Numbered from the stretch's first letter, positions 15,115 to 24,185 are shown. The stretch is 64,000 nucleotides of DNA from Pseudomonas sp. (GCF_002796985.1 NZ_PEKX01000007.1:982284-1046283), one strand, 5' to 3'. Program-made: numbers and translations. Notes: generated from the sequence alone by a model not told the origin.

Positions 15115-18100
15115 ATGTGCCGCTTCCGCTTTCTCTTTGGTGTGTTGCTACTCATCGGTTGCGGATGGGTGATGGCGGAGCAGCACGACTGGACCACGAT
15201 GAACCTGCTGGCTCGTTCCGCGGACGAGCCGGTCAAGGTGCAATTGAGCGATTCCGACTGGCAGTGGCTCAGGGACAGGCGGACGCTGCGTCTGGGGGTG
15301 AGTGCGCCGGATTACGCGCCCTTCGACATCACGGGCAGTGGAACGGACCTGGAGGGTATCACCGCTGATGTCAGCGGGATCCTCGCTGACACCCTGAATG
15401 TCCGGTTGGAAGTACGGCGTTACCCTGACAGGGACTCCGCCATGGCGGCTTTGTTGCGTGGCGACATCGATTTGCTGAGTCGAGCCACCGGGTATGAGGC
15501 GGAGGAGCCTGGTATAGCACTGTCCCGACCGTACTTCTTCAACCAGCCCGTGATCATCGGGCCGGAAAGCACACGTCTGGACCGTGCGGATCAGCTCGCT
15601 GGAAAGCGCATCGCCGTGGTCAGCGACTACTACTCGGCGGAGACGCGCGACAGATACTTCGCCGGTGCTTCGGTGCAGAGCTACCGGTCGGTTCGCCGGG
15701 CGTTGGAGGCGGTCGCCTTTGGTCAGGCGGACTTGTTCGTCGGCGATGCTTTCAGTGCGCAGTATCTGATCAGCCAGGGCTATCTGGCCAATCTCAAGCT
15801 GCTCAATTTCGCCAGCTTCAATGACCAAGGCTTCAGCTTCGCCGTGGGTGCGTCGGAGCACACGCTGTTGAGCATTCTCGACCGTACCCTGACTGCTATC
15901 CCACGGCAGGCCGAGCAAACCATTCAGCGTCGCTGGAGTACCGGCGGGACCAACGCCATCGCCAGCCAGCGTCTGATCCTGACGCCCCAGGAGCAGCGCT
16001 GGCTGGACCGGCATCCGCGCCCGAAGGTTGTGATCGATCAGGCACTTGCCCCCGTTTCGTTCTTTGACGCCCAGGGACAGTTCCGCGGTATTGCCGCCGA
16101 TCTGCTCGATCTGATCCAGGGGCGCACCGGCATCGACTTCGATGTGCGCCCGCAGCCCAGTGTCACGGCGATGCTGGACCAGGTGCGAACGGGCAAGGCC
16201 GATGTGATCGCAGCCTTGACCCCTACCGCACAGCGTGAGGAGTGGCTGGGCTTCACTCGGCCTTACATGAGCGCATCCTTCGTGGTTGTGGTGTCGGGCA
16301 GGAGCGACTGGCTTCACTCGTTGGACGACCTTGATGGTCACAATGTCGCGGTCCCCAAGGGATCGATCATTGCCGACTTCATGCGCGCGCATCATCCGCA
16401 GGTGAAGCTGGTCGAGGTTGAGAACAACGTCGACGACCTGTCGATGATCAGCGAGGGGAAGATCGACGCGGGTATCCACCTGCTTTCTTCCGCCAACTAC
16501 CTGATTTCGCGATATTACCCGGATCTGAAGATTGCTCTGGCCCTGGATCGCGAGCCGGGGCAATTTTCGCTGGCGGTGTCCCAGGCTGACCCGGAACTGC
16601 TGAGCATTCTCAACAAGGCGATACTGGCCATCTCGCCCGAGGACCTGAGCAATATCACCACTCGCTGGTTCGCCAGCGTGGAGAGGCCGGACAGTGTCTG
16701 GCAAGGCTATCGCACGCAGTTCATTCAGCTTGCCTGGGCGGCGGCGTTGGCATTGCTGGTCGTGCTGATTTGGAACTGGCGGCTGTGGCGCAAGGTGCGT
16801 CGACGCCAGGATCACGAGAAAGAACTCAATTACCGCCTCGAGTTCAAGCGCACGTTGATCGATGGTATCCCGCAGCCTGTGGCGGTCCGGGATCGCGACG
16901 GGCGTCTGGTGACCTGCAACATCGGCTTCCTCAAGGCGACCGGAATGCCCCGCGAGTCGGCGGAGGGTTCGCGGGTGATCGATTGCCCGTGGCTGGCCCC
17001 ACGGGATGCGCAAGCGCTGCAACTGATCCATCAGCAGGCCATGGACCAGGACAGCAAGGTGGCCTCCGACCTGATCCTGCAGATTAGTGAGGAGGTACGT
17101 GAGATTTATTACTGGGCCACGCCATACCGCGGGCCAAGCGGGGAGGTGTCCGGTGTCGTGACGGGCTGGATGGATGTCACCGAGCGGGAGCGCCTGCACC
17201 ATCAGCTGGAGGCCGCCAAGGAGCAGGCTGAGGAAGCCAACCGCGCGAAAAGCACGTTCCTGGCCACGATGAGCCATGAGATTCGCACACCGATGAATGC
17301 GGTCATCGGGATGCTGGAGCTGGCATTGACTCGCGCTGGTCAGGGGCACTGGGAGCGTGAACCGGTCGAGGTAGCCTATGACTCGGCGCGTTCTTTGCTG
17401 ACGCTGATTGGCGACATTCTCGACGTGGCCAAGATCGAGTCCGGGCGTCTGACTCTGATGCCCGAGCGAGCGCACCTGCGAGAGCTGGTGGAGTCGGTTG
17501 CCCGAGTATTCGATGGGCTTGCCCGACAGAAGGCGCTGGAGCTCCGGCTGGAAATCGAAGCGGAGACGGCCTGCGATGTGCTGATCGATCCGTTGCGCTT
17601 CAAGCAGATTCTGTCGAACCTGGTGAGTAACGCGATCAAGTTCACCGACTATGGCCATGTGAAGGTCCGCGTCTATGGCGAGCGTGTTGCCGGCGAGCGT
17701 CTGGCTCTCGAGGTCAGCGTGCAGGACAGCGGGATTGGCGTCTCCGAAGACGAGCAGCGCCAGTTGTTCGAACCCTTCAGCCAGGTGGCTCGCAGCGGCA
17801 ATGAAAGCCGTGGCGGTACGGGCCTGGGGCTCACCATCTGCCGCAAGCTGGCGGAAATGATGGGCGGTACGGTGCGTATGGAGAGTCGCCCCGGCGAAGG
17901 CACCACGGTCACGGTCAAACTGTTGCTCCAGACTCTGGAGTCGCTGCCGAAGGCCAAAGCGGAACCCGTGGTGGAACTACAAGCTTCGGTCCATTCGTTG
18001 AAGGTGCTGGTGGTCGACGATCACGTTGCCAACCGAATGCTGCTGTCCCAGCAACTGGAGCACCTGGGGCATCAGGTTGAAGTCGCATCCGATGGCGTTC

Positions 18101-18756
18101 AGGCGCTGCAGTTATGGCATCCGGGTGATTTCGATCTGGTGATCACCGACTGCAACATGCCGGTGCTCAATGGTTATGGTCTGGCTCGGCGGATCCGCGA
18201 AGTCGAGCAGGAAATGGAGGCTCAGCCCTGCGTGATCTACGGCTTCACGGCCAATGCCCAGCCTGACGAGATCGAGAGCTGCCGGCGAGCGGGCATGGAT
18301 GACTGCCTGTTCAAGCCCATCGGCCTGGATAACCTGCGTGTGCGGCTGGAAGTGATTCCGAAGATTGCAGTCTCCGAGAGTCCGGTTGCCGAGGAGGAGG
18401 CGGGTGCCGATGGGGTCGATCTGAAGGCGTTACGGGAGATGACCGGGGGCAATCCCGGATTGATCCGCCGCCTGCTGGAGGAGTTGCACAGTAGTAACCG
18501 GATCGACATCGATCAGGTGCAGCCGCTCTGGGAAGCGAGTGACTGGAAGCAATTGGCAGATCTTGCCCATCGCATGAAGGGCGCGGCGCGCCTGGTCAAC
18601 GCAGATACGCTCCAGGAGTTGTGCGGCAAGTTGGAAGGTGGCTGCAAGGACGGGCTTGACAGTGGGGAGCTACGCTCCCGTGCCTTGGCTGTAGAGCAGG
18701 CCATGGCGTCCTTGCAGGATGATCTATTGCTGCAACTGCGGAAACTGGCCGCCTAG
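15115..18756 (+). CDS. rocS2: Unorthodox hybrid sensor kinase, BvgS/RocS type
   Basis: About 1213 residues forming a full phosphorelay sensor. Order: signal peptide; two tandem periplasmic SBP_bac_3 (Venus flytrap) domains, about 45-280 and 295-525; transmembrane segment about 535-557 (LAWAAALALLVVLIWNW); a PAS domain (TLIDGIPQPVAVRDRDGRLV); HisKA with His721 in TMSHEIRTPMNAVIGM; HATPase with SNLVSNAIKFTDYG and GGTGLGLTICRKLAEMMGG; receiver with Asp1012 (LVITDCNMPVLNGYG); and HPt with His1152 (LAHRMKGAARLVNA). All four phosphotransfer residues are present. The flytraps imply sensing of a periplasmic solute that is not known. It is co-transcribed with the regulator just upstream. Confidence 0.93.
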   Translation: MCRFRFLFGVLLLIGCGWVMAEQHDWTTMNLLARSADEPVKVQLSDSDWQWLRDRRTLRLGVSAPDYAPFDITGSGTDLEGITADVSGILADTLNVRLEVRRYPDRDSAMAALLRGDIDLLSRATGYEAEEPGIALSRPYFFNQPVIIGPESTRLDRADQLAGKRIAVVSDYYSAETRDRYFAGASVQSYRSVRRALEAVAFGQADLFVGDAFSAQYLISQGYLANLKLLNFASFNDQGFSFAVGASEHTLLSILDRTLTAIPRQAEQTIQRRWSTGGTNAIASQRLILTPQEQRWLDRHPRPKVVIDQALAPVSFFDAQGQFRGIAADLLDLIQGRTGIDFDVRPQPSVTAMLDQVRTGKADVIAALTPTAQREEWLGFTRPYMSASFVVVVSGRSDWLHSLDDLDGHNVAVPKGSIIADFMRAHHPQVKLVEVENNVDDLSMISEGKIDAGIHLLSSANYLISRYYPDLKIALALDREPGQFSLAVSQADPELLSILNKAILAISPEDLSNITTRWFASVERPDSVWQGYRTQFIQLAWAAALALLVVLIWNWRLWRKVRRRQDHEKELNYRLEFKRTLIDGIPQPVAVRDRDGRLVTCNIGFLKATGMPRESAEGSRVIDCPWLAPRDAQALQLIHQQAMDQDSKVASDLILQISEEVREIYYWATPYRGPSGEVSGVVTGWMDVTERERLHHQLEAAKEQAEEANRAKSTFLATMSHEIRTPMNAVIGMLELALTRAGQGHWEREPVEVAYDSARSLLTLIGDILDVAKIESGRLTLMPERAHLRELVESVARVFDGLARQKALELRLEIEAETACDVLIDPLRFKQILSNLVSNAIKFTDYGHVKVRVYGERVAGERLALEVSVQDSGIGVSEDEQRQLFEPFSQVARSGNESRGGTGLGLTICRKLAEMMGGTVRMESRPGEGTTVTVKLLLQTLESLPKAKAEPVVELQASVHSLKVLVVDDHVANRMLLSQQLEHLGHQVEVASDGVQALQLWHPGDFDLVITDCNMPVLNGYGLARRIREVEQEMEAQPCVIYGFTANAQPDEIESCRRAGMDDCLFKPIGLDNLRVRLEVIPKIAVSESPVAEEEAGADGVDLKALREMTGGNPGLIRRLLEELHSSNRIDIDQVQPLWEASDWKQLADLAHRMKGAARLVNADTLQELCGKLEGGCKDGLDSGELRSRALAVEQAMASLQDDLLLQLRKLAA

Positions 18757-18762
18757 CCTGTA

Positions 18763-18792
18763 CGGCCGCTTCAGCTCGGGCTGGAGCGGCCG
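18763..18792. terminator. Hairpin between convergent sensor kinase and dgt
   Basis: CGGCCGCT (18763-18770) pairs with AGCGGCCG (18785-18792), extended inside by CAGC/GCTG. It overlaps the dgt stop codon. No clear T-run, so termination may be weak. Confidence 0.45.
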
Positions 18793-20102
18793 GTCATTTC
18801 GCGCGCCATCTCGGTGGCATAACTGTCGGTCATGCCGGCGATGAAGTCTGTTACGCGCAAGAAGGAACGATAGAGCGTCCAGCTCGGGTCCGGCGCGTAG
18901 TGACTCAGCAAGTCGAGGATGCGCTGGTTCTTGAACGAGGGCGTGCTCTGACGGTGCTGTTCCAGCACGGCGCCACAGAAGGAATTCAGCAGGATTTCCA
19001 GGGTGGTGTAGGCGCCGATCTCGTGTAGCGTCTTGCGCTTGTCCTGGAAGATCTTTTCCCGCGCCATACCTTTGGCCCGCTGCACGCAGCGCTTGGCCCG
19101 GCCATGCATGTGCTCCACCAGATCGCCTTGCAGGGTGCCTGCGAGCAGGGCCGGTTCCTGCTCGACGAAGGCTCGTGCGGCGGCATTGGTCAGGTGTTCG
19201 ATGGCCTTGCCGCGCAGGATCGCCATCTTGCGCCGGCGGGAGTCCTTCGGGCCGAGCTGGCGGTAGGTTTCCGGCAGGTCGTCGCCGACCAGGTCAAGCA
19301 GCAGCGCTTCCACTTCGCTGTAGTCGAGCAGCTCCATTTCCACACCGTCTTCCAGGTCGATCAGGCCGTAGCAGATATCGTCCGCGGCCTCCATCAGGTA
19401 GACCAGCGGATGGCGCGCCCAGCGTTCGTCTTCCAGTTGCGGCATGCCCAGCTTCTGGGTGATCTGCTCCAGCAGCGGCAGCTCGCTGCGGTAGCAGCCG
19501 AACTTGTGCTTCTTGTATCCCAGGGAGTCGGCGTGGCGCGCTGTCCAGGGGTACTTCAGGTAGGTGCCGAGGGTGGCGTAGGTCAGGCGCGTGCCGCCGT
19601 CGAACTGGTGGTATTCGAGCTGGGTGAGGACACGGAAGCCCTGGGCGTTGCCTTCGAAGTGCAGGAAGTCCGAGCGCTCTCCGTCGCTCATGCCATCCAG
19701 CCAGCCGCGCCCGGCGGCCTGCTGGAACCAGTGGCGGATCGCATCTTCGCCGGAGTGGCCGAAGGGCGGGTTGCCGATGTCGTGAGCCAGGCAGGCGGAC
19801 TGCACGATCACGCCCAGGTCCGCCGGGTCGCACCATTCCGGCAGGCGGTCGCGGATGATCTCGCCGACGCGCATGCCCAGTGAGCGGCCGACGCAGCCGA
19901 CCTCCAGCGAGTGAGTCAGGCGGGTATGGATGTGGTCGTTGCTCGATACCGGGTGTACCTGGGTCTTGCGGCCCAGGCGGCGGAAGGCACCGGAGAAGAT
20001 GATACGGTCGTGGTCCTTGTGGAAGGCGCTGCGGCCGAGTTCGGCGCTGCTGTGCACCGGTTTGCCGAGGCGCTCCCGGGGGAGCAGGGTATGCCAATCC
20101 AT
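18771..20102 (-). CDS. dgt: dGTP triphosphohydrolase-like HD protein
   Basis: A 443-residue HD-superfamily enzyme predicted to cleave dNTPs (dGTP in the type enzyme) to the nucleoside and triphosphate. The metal-binding set is visible: RLTHSLEVGCVGRSLG with the first His, LAHDIGNPPFGHSGEDAIR with the HD pair, and the later conserved ADDICYGLIDLEDGVE. Early motif DRIIFSGAFRRLGRKTQVHP is typical. The ATG at 20102 was chosen over 20135 because GGAAAG lies upstream and family length fits. It keeps the P. aeruginosa position beside the Roc2 genes. Some family members restrict phage by depleting dNTPs; there is no sign of that role here. Confidence 0.93.
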   Translation of the reverse strand: MDWHTLLPRERLGKPVHSSAELGRSAFHKDHDRIIFSGAFRRLGRKTQVHPVSSNDHIHTRLTHSLEVGCVGRSLGMRVGEIIRDRLPEWCDPADLGVIVQSACLAHDIGNPPFGHSGEDAIRHWFQQAAGRGWLDGMSDGERSDFLHFEGNAQGFRVLTQLEYHQFDGGTRLTYATLGTYLKYPWTARHADSLGYKKHKFGCYRSELPLLEQITQKLGMPQLEDERWARHPLVYLMEAADDICYGLIDLEDGVEMELLDYSEVEALLLDLVGDDLPETYRQLGPKDSRRRKMAILRGKAIEHLTNAAARAFVEQEPALLAGTLQGDLVEHMHGRAKRCVQRAKGMAREKIFQDKRKTLHEIGAYTTLEILLNSFCGAVLEQHRQSTPSFKNQRILDLLSHYAPDPSWTLYRSFLRVTDFIAGMTDSYATEMAREMTGRSSPS

Positions 20103-20171
20103 TCTTCTTTCCGCGATCGAGAGAGTTACCGGCAACGCTAGCCGTTCGCGCCGGCAATCTCAATCGCGACG

Positions 20172-21347
20172 CTAGAGGCCTTCAGCGTCGATGTCGATGA
20201 GGAGAAGGCGTCGCCCCTGGTCGATGAACTGGCCTGCGGTCATGCAGTACTGGTTGGTGGTGGCGTCGCGGTAGGTGTTGGAGAGCGTCAGGCGGCGCTC
20301 CTCCCAGCCCTCGGCGAGCAACTGGTAGAAGTAGGGGCGCCAGGACCAGTTGTGTCCCAGATACCGACGGTTCTCCTTCCAGAACAGGCCGTTCCATTCC
20401 AGGTTGGGTGAGGTCTGGGTACCGTGGCGGTCGCATTGGTAGATGCGCAGAAGACGGCTGAAGGACTCCGGCACCGGTGGCAGGCTGCTGAGGATGGCGC
20501 CACTTTCAGCCCAGGGGCGCAGCATGTCCATCAGCTCGGCGAGTTGCCGGCGCAGTTGGATGAGGTTGGCGCGCTCGTGCAGTTTGCGGCGCACATAGCG
20601 ATCGCGGTGTTGGGCGAAAGATTCGCGGAAGGCGTCGCTGGCAGGGAGTTCCAGCGCTGGCTTGGCGAACAGGTAGCCCTGCACGTAGCGAGCGCCGCAC
20701 TCCAGGGCGAAATCCATTTCCTCTTCGGTCTCCACGCCCTCGGCGATGATCCAGCAGCCGGTTTTCTCGGCCATCTGTGCCAGGGCTTTCACCACTTCGC
20801 CGCTGGGGCCGCCGCGGGCGGCTTCCTGAAACAGGCGCATGTCCAGCTTGAGGATGTCCGGTTGCAGCGCCAGGACTCTGTCCAACTGCGAGTAGCCGGC
20901 GCCGAAATCATCGATGGCGATTCGCGCGCCTGCATCCCGATAGCGCGCGACCACTTCCGGCAGACGCCGATGGGCGCCGCCCAGTTCGGTAATCTCGAAC
21001 ACCACGCGCTCCGGCGATACGCCTTGTTGCTGTAATTGCTTGAGGCTGGGCAATGGTTGGTTGGGGCGCAGGCGGCTGATCCAGCGCGGCGAGATGTTCA
21101 GGCTGAGGAACCAGTCCTTGGGCGCTTCGTGGATGCGGGCGAGGGCGGCGTCACGGATTTGCCGATCGAGACGGCGTAGTTCAGCCAGGCCGACGCGCGG
21201 GTTGAAGAACAGCGGGCCGACCGAGAGGAGATCGCCGTTGTCCTGGCGTAGCCGTCCGAGTGCCTCGACCCCGGCGATCAGTCCGGTCGCGGTGTCGATG
21301 AAGGGCTGGAAGCAGGCTGTTGGTTGCCCGTCGATCAAGGGACACAT
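20172..21347 (-). CDS. c-di-GMP phosphodiesterase, EAL plus YkuI_C-like sensor domain
   Basis: About 391 residues. The N-terminal EAL domain keeps the expected catalytic residues: EALGR, LSLNISPRW (Asn), VVFEITELG (Glu), IAIDDFGAGYSQL (Asp-Asp), ILKLDMRLF (Lys), IIAEGVETEEEMD (Glu) and RYVQGYLFAKP (Gln), so it should hydrolyse c-di-GMP. After a helical linker, the C-terminal about 140 residues match the PAS/Cache-like domain of B. subtilis YkuI, including LGHNWSWRPYFYQLL and the length of about 400. It has no membrane segment, so sensing is cytoplasmic. ATG at 21347 aligns with YkuI; a GTG at 21392 is the alternative. A large hairpin lies just upstream. Confidence 0.9.
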   Translation of the reverse strand: MCPLIDGQPTACFQPFIDTATGLIAGVEALGRLRQDNGDLLSVGPLFFNPRVGLAELRRLDRQIRDAALARIHEAPKDWFLSLNISPRWISRLRPNQPLPSLKQLQQQGVSPERVVFEITELGGAHRRLPEVVARYRDAGARIAIDDFGAGYSQLDRVLALQPDILKLDMRLFQEAARGGPSGEVVKALAQMAEKTGCWIIAEGVETEEEMDFALECGARYVQGYLFAKPALELPASDAFRESFAQHRDRYVRRKLHERANLIQLRRQLAELMDMLRPWAESGAILSSLPPVPESFSRLLRIYQCDRHGTQTSPNLEWNGLFWKENRRYLGHNWSWRPYFYQLLAEGWEERRLTLSNTYRDATTNQYCMTAGQFIDQGRRLLLIDIDAEGL

Positions 21348-21358
21348 CCTTAGTGGCG

Positions 21359-21391
21359 TGACAGGAAGCGCCGTGGCGCGGATTCCTGTCA
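21359..21391. promoter_or_regulatory. Large hairpin just upstream of the EAL gene
   Basis: TGACAGGAA (21359-21367) pairs with TTCCTGTCA (21383-21391), and GCGCC/GGCGC inside extends the stem. It ends 12 bases before the EAL start codon on the minus strand, so in RNA it would abut the ribosome binding region; in DNA it could be an operator. Confidence 0.45.
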
Positions 21392-21412
21392 CAAAGCAAG
21401 AATGTGGCCAGT

Positions 21413-21763
21413 CTAGTCGTCAGAGGCGCGCCGAGGGGCCGGCGGGCCTTGCGGATCAGGTTTACTGCGCATCTGCAGAATGATCGGTACGAGGGCGATG
21501 CCTACTCGCAGCAAGCGACTCCATCGGCGTTTACGGCCGAGTAGCAGCGCCAGTGCGGCGGCCCCGCCGGCCCCCCAAAGCGGAGCGCTGCCGCTCAGGC
21601 CGCTGCGCAGGTTCTGGCCGAGGCTGCGGGCCTGCTTCAGAGGCTGTAGCAGCAATTCGCCTTCCTGGCGGATTTGCTGGCGCTGCATCTCCAGGCGCAG
21701 GCGGATGATGGCCTTGCGCAACTCGGTACGGGTCAGGTTGCGGGCGTCCGGCATTTCGCTCAT
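21413..21763 (-). CDS. YqjK-like small membrane protein
   Basis: A 116-residue protein, the last gene of a three-gene operon with YqjD- and YqjE-like genes. The N-terminal half is helical and basic (LTRTELRKAIIRLRLEMQRQ, QIRQEGELLLQPLKQARSLG), followed by one or two hydrophobic segments (GGAAALALLLGRKRRW, LLRVGIALVPIILQM). The start codon overlaps the preceding stop as ATGA (21760-21763), so translation is probably coupled. Position and layout match the YqjK slot of the E. coli yqjCDEK cluster, though direct similarity is weak. Function unknown. Confidence 0.75.
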   Translation of the reverse strand: MSEMPDARNLTRTELRKAIIRLRLEMQRQQIRQEGELLLQPLKQARSLGQNLRSGLSGSAPLWGAGGAAALALLLGRKRRWSRLLRVGIALVPIILQMRSKPDPQGPPAPRRASDD

Positions 21764-22152
21764 GGCAACAGTCGCTCCCGGTCTCGGGCCAGTTCTTCGA
21801 GGGTGGCGCTGAACGGCGAGCTCTCGTCGCTGATCAGCCTGTGCAGGCGCCAGGCGCAGAGCAGGCTGCCGCCAACATAGAAGAGGCAGAGCCCGATAGC
21901 AGCCTGCAGGCGGTAGCTGTCCCAGAAGACAATCAGCACCAGCACCGACAGCGCCACCAGCAGAAGCAGGGCGAAGACCAGCGCGAGGCCCGCCATCAGC
22001 AGCATCTGCACGGTGCGGGACTTCTGCTCCTGCAGCTCGATGCCGAGCAGTTCGACGTGCCCGTGCAGCAGGCCGAGAATCGCGGCGCCGAAGCGCCGCG
22101 GGGAAGGGGAGTTGGCCGAAGTCTTCGGCCCGGCGTCCATTCCGTCGCTCAT
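21760..22152 (-). CDS. YqjE-like phage holin superfamily III membrane protein
   Basis: A 130-residue inner-membrane protein with two hydrophobic segments, LLMAGLALVFALLLLVALSV and AAIGLCLFYVGGSLLCAW, flanked by LGLLHGHVELLGIELQEQKS, the amphipathic helix typical of the YqjE (Phage_holin_3_6) family. It starts 3 bases after the YqjD-like gene ends and overlaps the next gene by four bases. The cluster is thought to serve membrane-associated ribosome or stress functions. No lysis gene is near, so a phage origin is not implied. Confidence 0.85.
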   Translation of the reverse strand: MSDGMDAGPKTSANSPSPRRFGAAILGLLHGHVELLGIELQEQKSRTVQMLLMAGLALVFALLLLVALSVLVLIVFWDSYRLQAAIGLCLFYVGGSLLCAWRLHRLISDESSPFSATLEELARDRERLLP

Positions 22153-22155
22153 CGA

Positions 22156-22473
22156 TCAGCGCCGGCTGACCAGCAGGCCGAGAAGGAAGCCGATACCGGC
22201 GGCGATGCCCACGGCTTGCCACGGGTGGTCACCGACGTAGTCCTCGGTGGCATCCACGGCGGCCTTGCCCTGGTCGCGCACGGAGTCCTTGGTGGAGTAG
22301 ATGGCGTCACGAGCGCGTTTGAGGCTCTCGTGGATCTGTGCGCGCATCTGGTCGGCTTCGGCGCCCGCCAGTTCGGCGGAGCTTTGCAGGAGTTTTTCGG
22401 TGTCGCTGACGAGGGCCTGGAATTCGGCCAGGAGTTCATCCTTGGCGGAGTTCGCTGCGGTCTTGCGAGGCAT
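22156..22473 (-). CDS. ElaB/YqjD/DUF883 family membrane-anchored protein
   Basis: A 105-residue protein with a long amphipathic helix (LLAEFQALVSDTEKLLQSSA) and a C-terminal membrane anchor ending HPWQAVGIAAGIGFLLGLLV followed by SRR, the DUF883 signature. E. coli YqjD and ElaB dock on ribosomes and tether them to the inner membrane in stationary phase; the same role here is inferred from family. It is the first gene of the yqjD-yqjE-yqjK-like operon. Together with rmf and yggL it adds to the ribosome-associated genes in this window. Confidence 0.88.
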   Translation of the reverse strand: MPRKTAANSAKDELLAEFQALVSDTEKLLQSSAELAGAEADQMRAQIHESLKRARDAIYSTKDSVRDQGKAAVDATEDYVGDHPWQAVGIAAGIGFLLGLLVSRR

Positions 22474-22877
22474 GTGATGCTCCTTGTGCGAGTTGCGGTT
22501 CCTGGTTTTCGAGCCCGAGAGGGGCGGGAAAGTTTCTCATAAATTCACGATGGGCCAGCTCCTGTGTGCGAGTTGAAGCCTAGTCGCTGATTGTTTTGCC
22601 GGTGGTATGCCGCTTGCATTTCTCTGGTGCGCATGGAGAGCCGAGCGCCCCACGGCGGGGCGTTCCCGGTGCCTGGAAGGGCCGGGAATAGACGCTCAAA
22701 CCACTGAAAAACATAAGGAAGTACAGGAAATTGCAACGCTGACCAGAGTGCCCGTGGGCCATTCTGGTTCAGTGCTCGGCTCCCCGGTGGTGCAGCGCTG
22801 CTTCAGTGTGGTGCGACGCTGGGTCGCCGCGAGCCGTTTTGGTGCTTTCCCTTTGACCTCCGGGGCTGCCTGTAGCG
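22474..22877. other. 404-bp divergent gap before amt
   Basis: Lies between the yqjD-like gene and the ammonium channel, which point away from each other. TGTGCGAGTTG occurs twice (about 22495 and 22564). I see no sigma-54 promoter of the TGGCAC-N5-TTGC form and no convincing gene. Confidence 0.5.
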
Positions 22878-24086
22878 ATGGAAAACCTCAATAGTGCCGT
22901 AGAGACGCTGGTCCACGGCTCCAACACGCTGTTCCTCCTGATGGGCGCGGTCATGGTGCTGGCCATGCACGCGGGCTTCGCCTTCCTGGAAGTGGGCACG
23001 GTGCGCCTGAAGAATCAGGTGAACGCCTTGGCGAAGATTCTCTCGGACTTCGCGATCTCGACCCTGGCGTACTTCTTCGTCGGCTACTGGATCGCCTATG
23101 GCGTCACTTTCCTGCAGCCGGCAGCGACCCTGGCGAACGAAAACGGCTACGTGCTGGTGAAGTTCTTCTTCCTGCTGACCTTCGCTGCGGCGATTCCCGC
23201 GATCATTTCCGGCGGGATCGCCGAGCGCGCCAGATTCGGGCCGCAGCTCTGCGCCACGGCGCTGATCGTCGCCTTCATCTATCCGTTCTTCGAGGGGCTG
23301 ATCTGGAACGGCAACTTCGGCCTGCAGGGCTGGCTGAAGGTTGAGTTCGGTGCGGCCTTCCATGATTTCGCCGGCTCCGTGGTGGTGCATGCCTTTGGCG
23401 GTTGGCTGGCGCTAGCGGCGGTGGTCCTGCTGGGGCAGCGCAATGGTCGTTATCGCGAGGGTCGATTGGTCGCTTTCGCGCCGTCGAATATTCCGTTCCT
23501 CGCGGCGGGTTCCTGGATCCTCATTGTCGGCTGGTTCGGCTTCAACGTGATGAGCGCTCAGTCCCTGGCCGGCGCCAGCGGGCTGGTGGCGGTGAACTCG
23601 TTGCTGGCGATGGTCGGCGGCACCGTGGCGTCGCTGCTGGTCGGGCGTAACGACCCTGGCTTCCTGCACAACGGGCCGCTGGCAGGGTTGGTGGCGGTCT
23701 GCGCCGGTTCCGACCTGATGCACCCCATCGGGGCACTGGCGACCGGCATGGTGGCGGGCGCTTTATTCGTCTGGGCTTTCACCGCGACCCAGGTGCGCTG
23801 GAAGATCGACGATGTACTCGGCGTCTGGCCGCTGCACGGCCTGTGCGGTGCCTGGGGTGGCATCGCCTGCGGTATCTTCGGCCAGCAGGCGTTGGGCGGT
23901 CTGGGTGGGGTCAGCCTGGCCAGTCAGGCGATCGGTACGCTGCTGGGTGTGGTCGTCGCCTTTACCGGTGGCCTGCTGGTGTACGGCCTGGTGAAGTCGG
24001 TTGTCGGCATCCGCCTGACGAAAGAAGAGGAGTACTACGGCGCCGACCTGTCGATCCACAAGATTGGGGCGCTCAGTCAGGACTGA
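22878..24086 (+). CDS. amt: Ammonium channel, Amt family
   Basis: A 402-residue polytopic membrane protein that conducts ammonium. Family motifs include FLEVGTVRLKNQVNALAKIL, the aromatic gate region FVGYWIAYG, and the twin pore histidines in SVVVHAFGGWLALAA and VWPLHGLCGAWGGIACGIFG. It starts MENLNSAVETLVHGSNTLFL without the cleaved signal peptide of E. coli AmtB, as in other short Amt proteins. No glnK regulator gene is adjacent, unlike the classical amtB locus, so PII control would have to come from elsewhere. The start has only a weak ribosome binding site. A REP pair and a terminator follow. Confidence 0.95.
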   Translation: MENLNSAVETLVHGSNTLFLLMGAVMVLAMHAGFAFLEVGTVRLKNQVNALAKILSDFAISTLAYFFVGYWIAYGVTFLQPAATLANENGYVLVKFFFLLTFAAAIPAIISGGIAERARFGPQLCATALIVAFIYPFFEGLIWNGNFGLQGWLKVEFGAAFHDFAGSVVVHAFGGWLALAAVVLLGQRNGRYREGRLVAFAPSNIPFLAAGSWILIVGWFGFNVMSAQSLAGASGLVAVNSLLAMVGGTVASLLVGRNDPGFLHNGPLAGLVAVCAGSDLMHPIGALATGMVAGALFVWAFTATQVRWKIDDVLGVWPLHGLCGAWGGIACGIFGQQALGGLGGVSLASQAIGTLLGVVVAFTGGLLVYGLVKSVVGIRLTKEEEYYGADLSIHKIGALSQD

Positions 24087-24093
24087 AAGTATT

Positions 24094-24171
24094 GTAGGAG
24101 CGAGCTTGCTCGCGAGCCGTTTCGTATCGAAGCAACCCCCGAGGGAGGTTCGCGAGCCAGCACGCTCCTAC
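24094..24171. repeat. Paired REP elements (BIME-like)
   Basis: GTAGGAGCGAGCTTGCTCGC (from 24094) and its inverted partner ending GCACGCTCCTAC (24149-24171) form a typical Pseudomonas REP doublet downstream of amt. The same unit recurs at 53.5 kb. Confidence 0.85.
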
Positions 24172-24185
24172 GAAGAACAGGCAAG

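Noticed and set aside
15148..17658. Minus-strand open frame of 836 codons opposite the hybrid sensor
   Set aside because: Antisense shadow of a clear BvgS-type kinase; no family resemblance and no ribosome binding site.
21760..22152. Holin-like protein as sign of a prophage
   Set aside because: YqjE-type proteins carry the phage-holin family label but sit in a conserved yqjD-yqjE-yqjK-like operon; no endolysin or phage gene is near.
22474..22877. Search for a sigma-54 promoter or glnK gene before amt
   Set aside because: Neither is visible; the only glutamine/PII link would be elsewhere in the genome.
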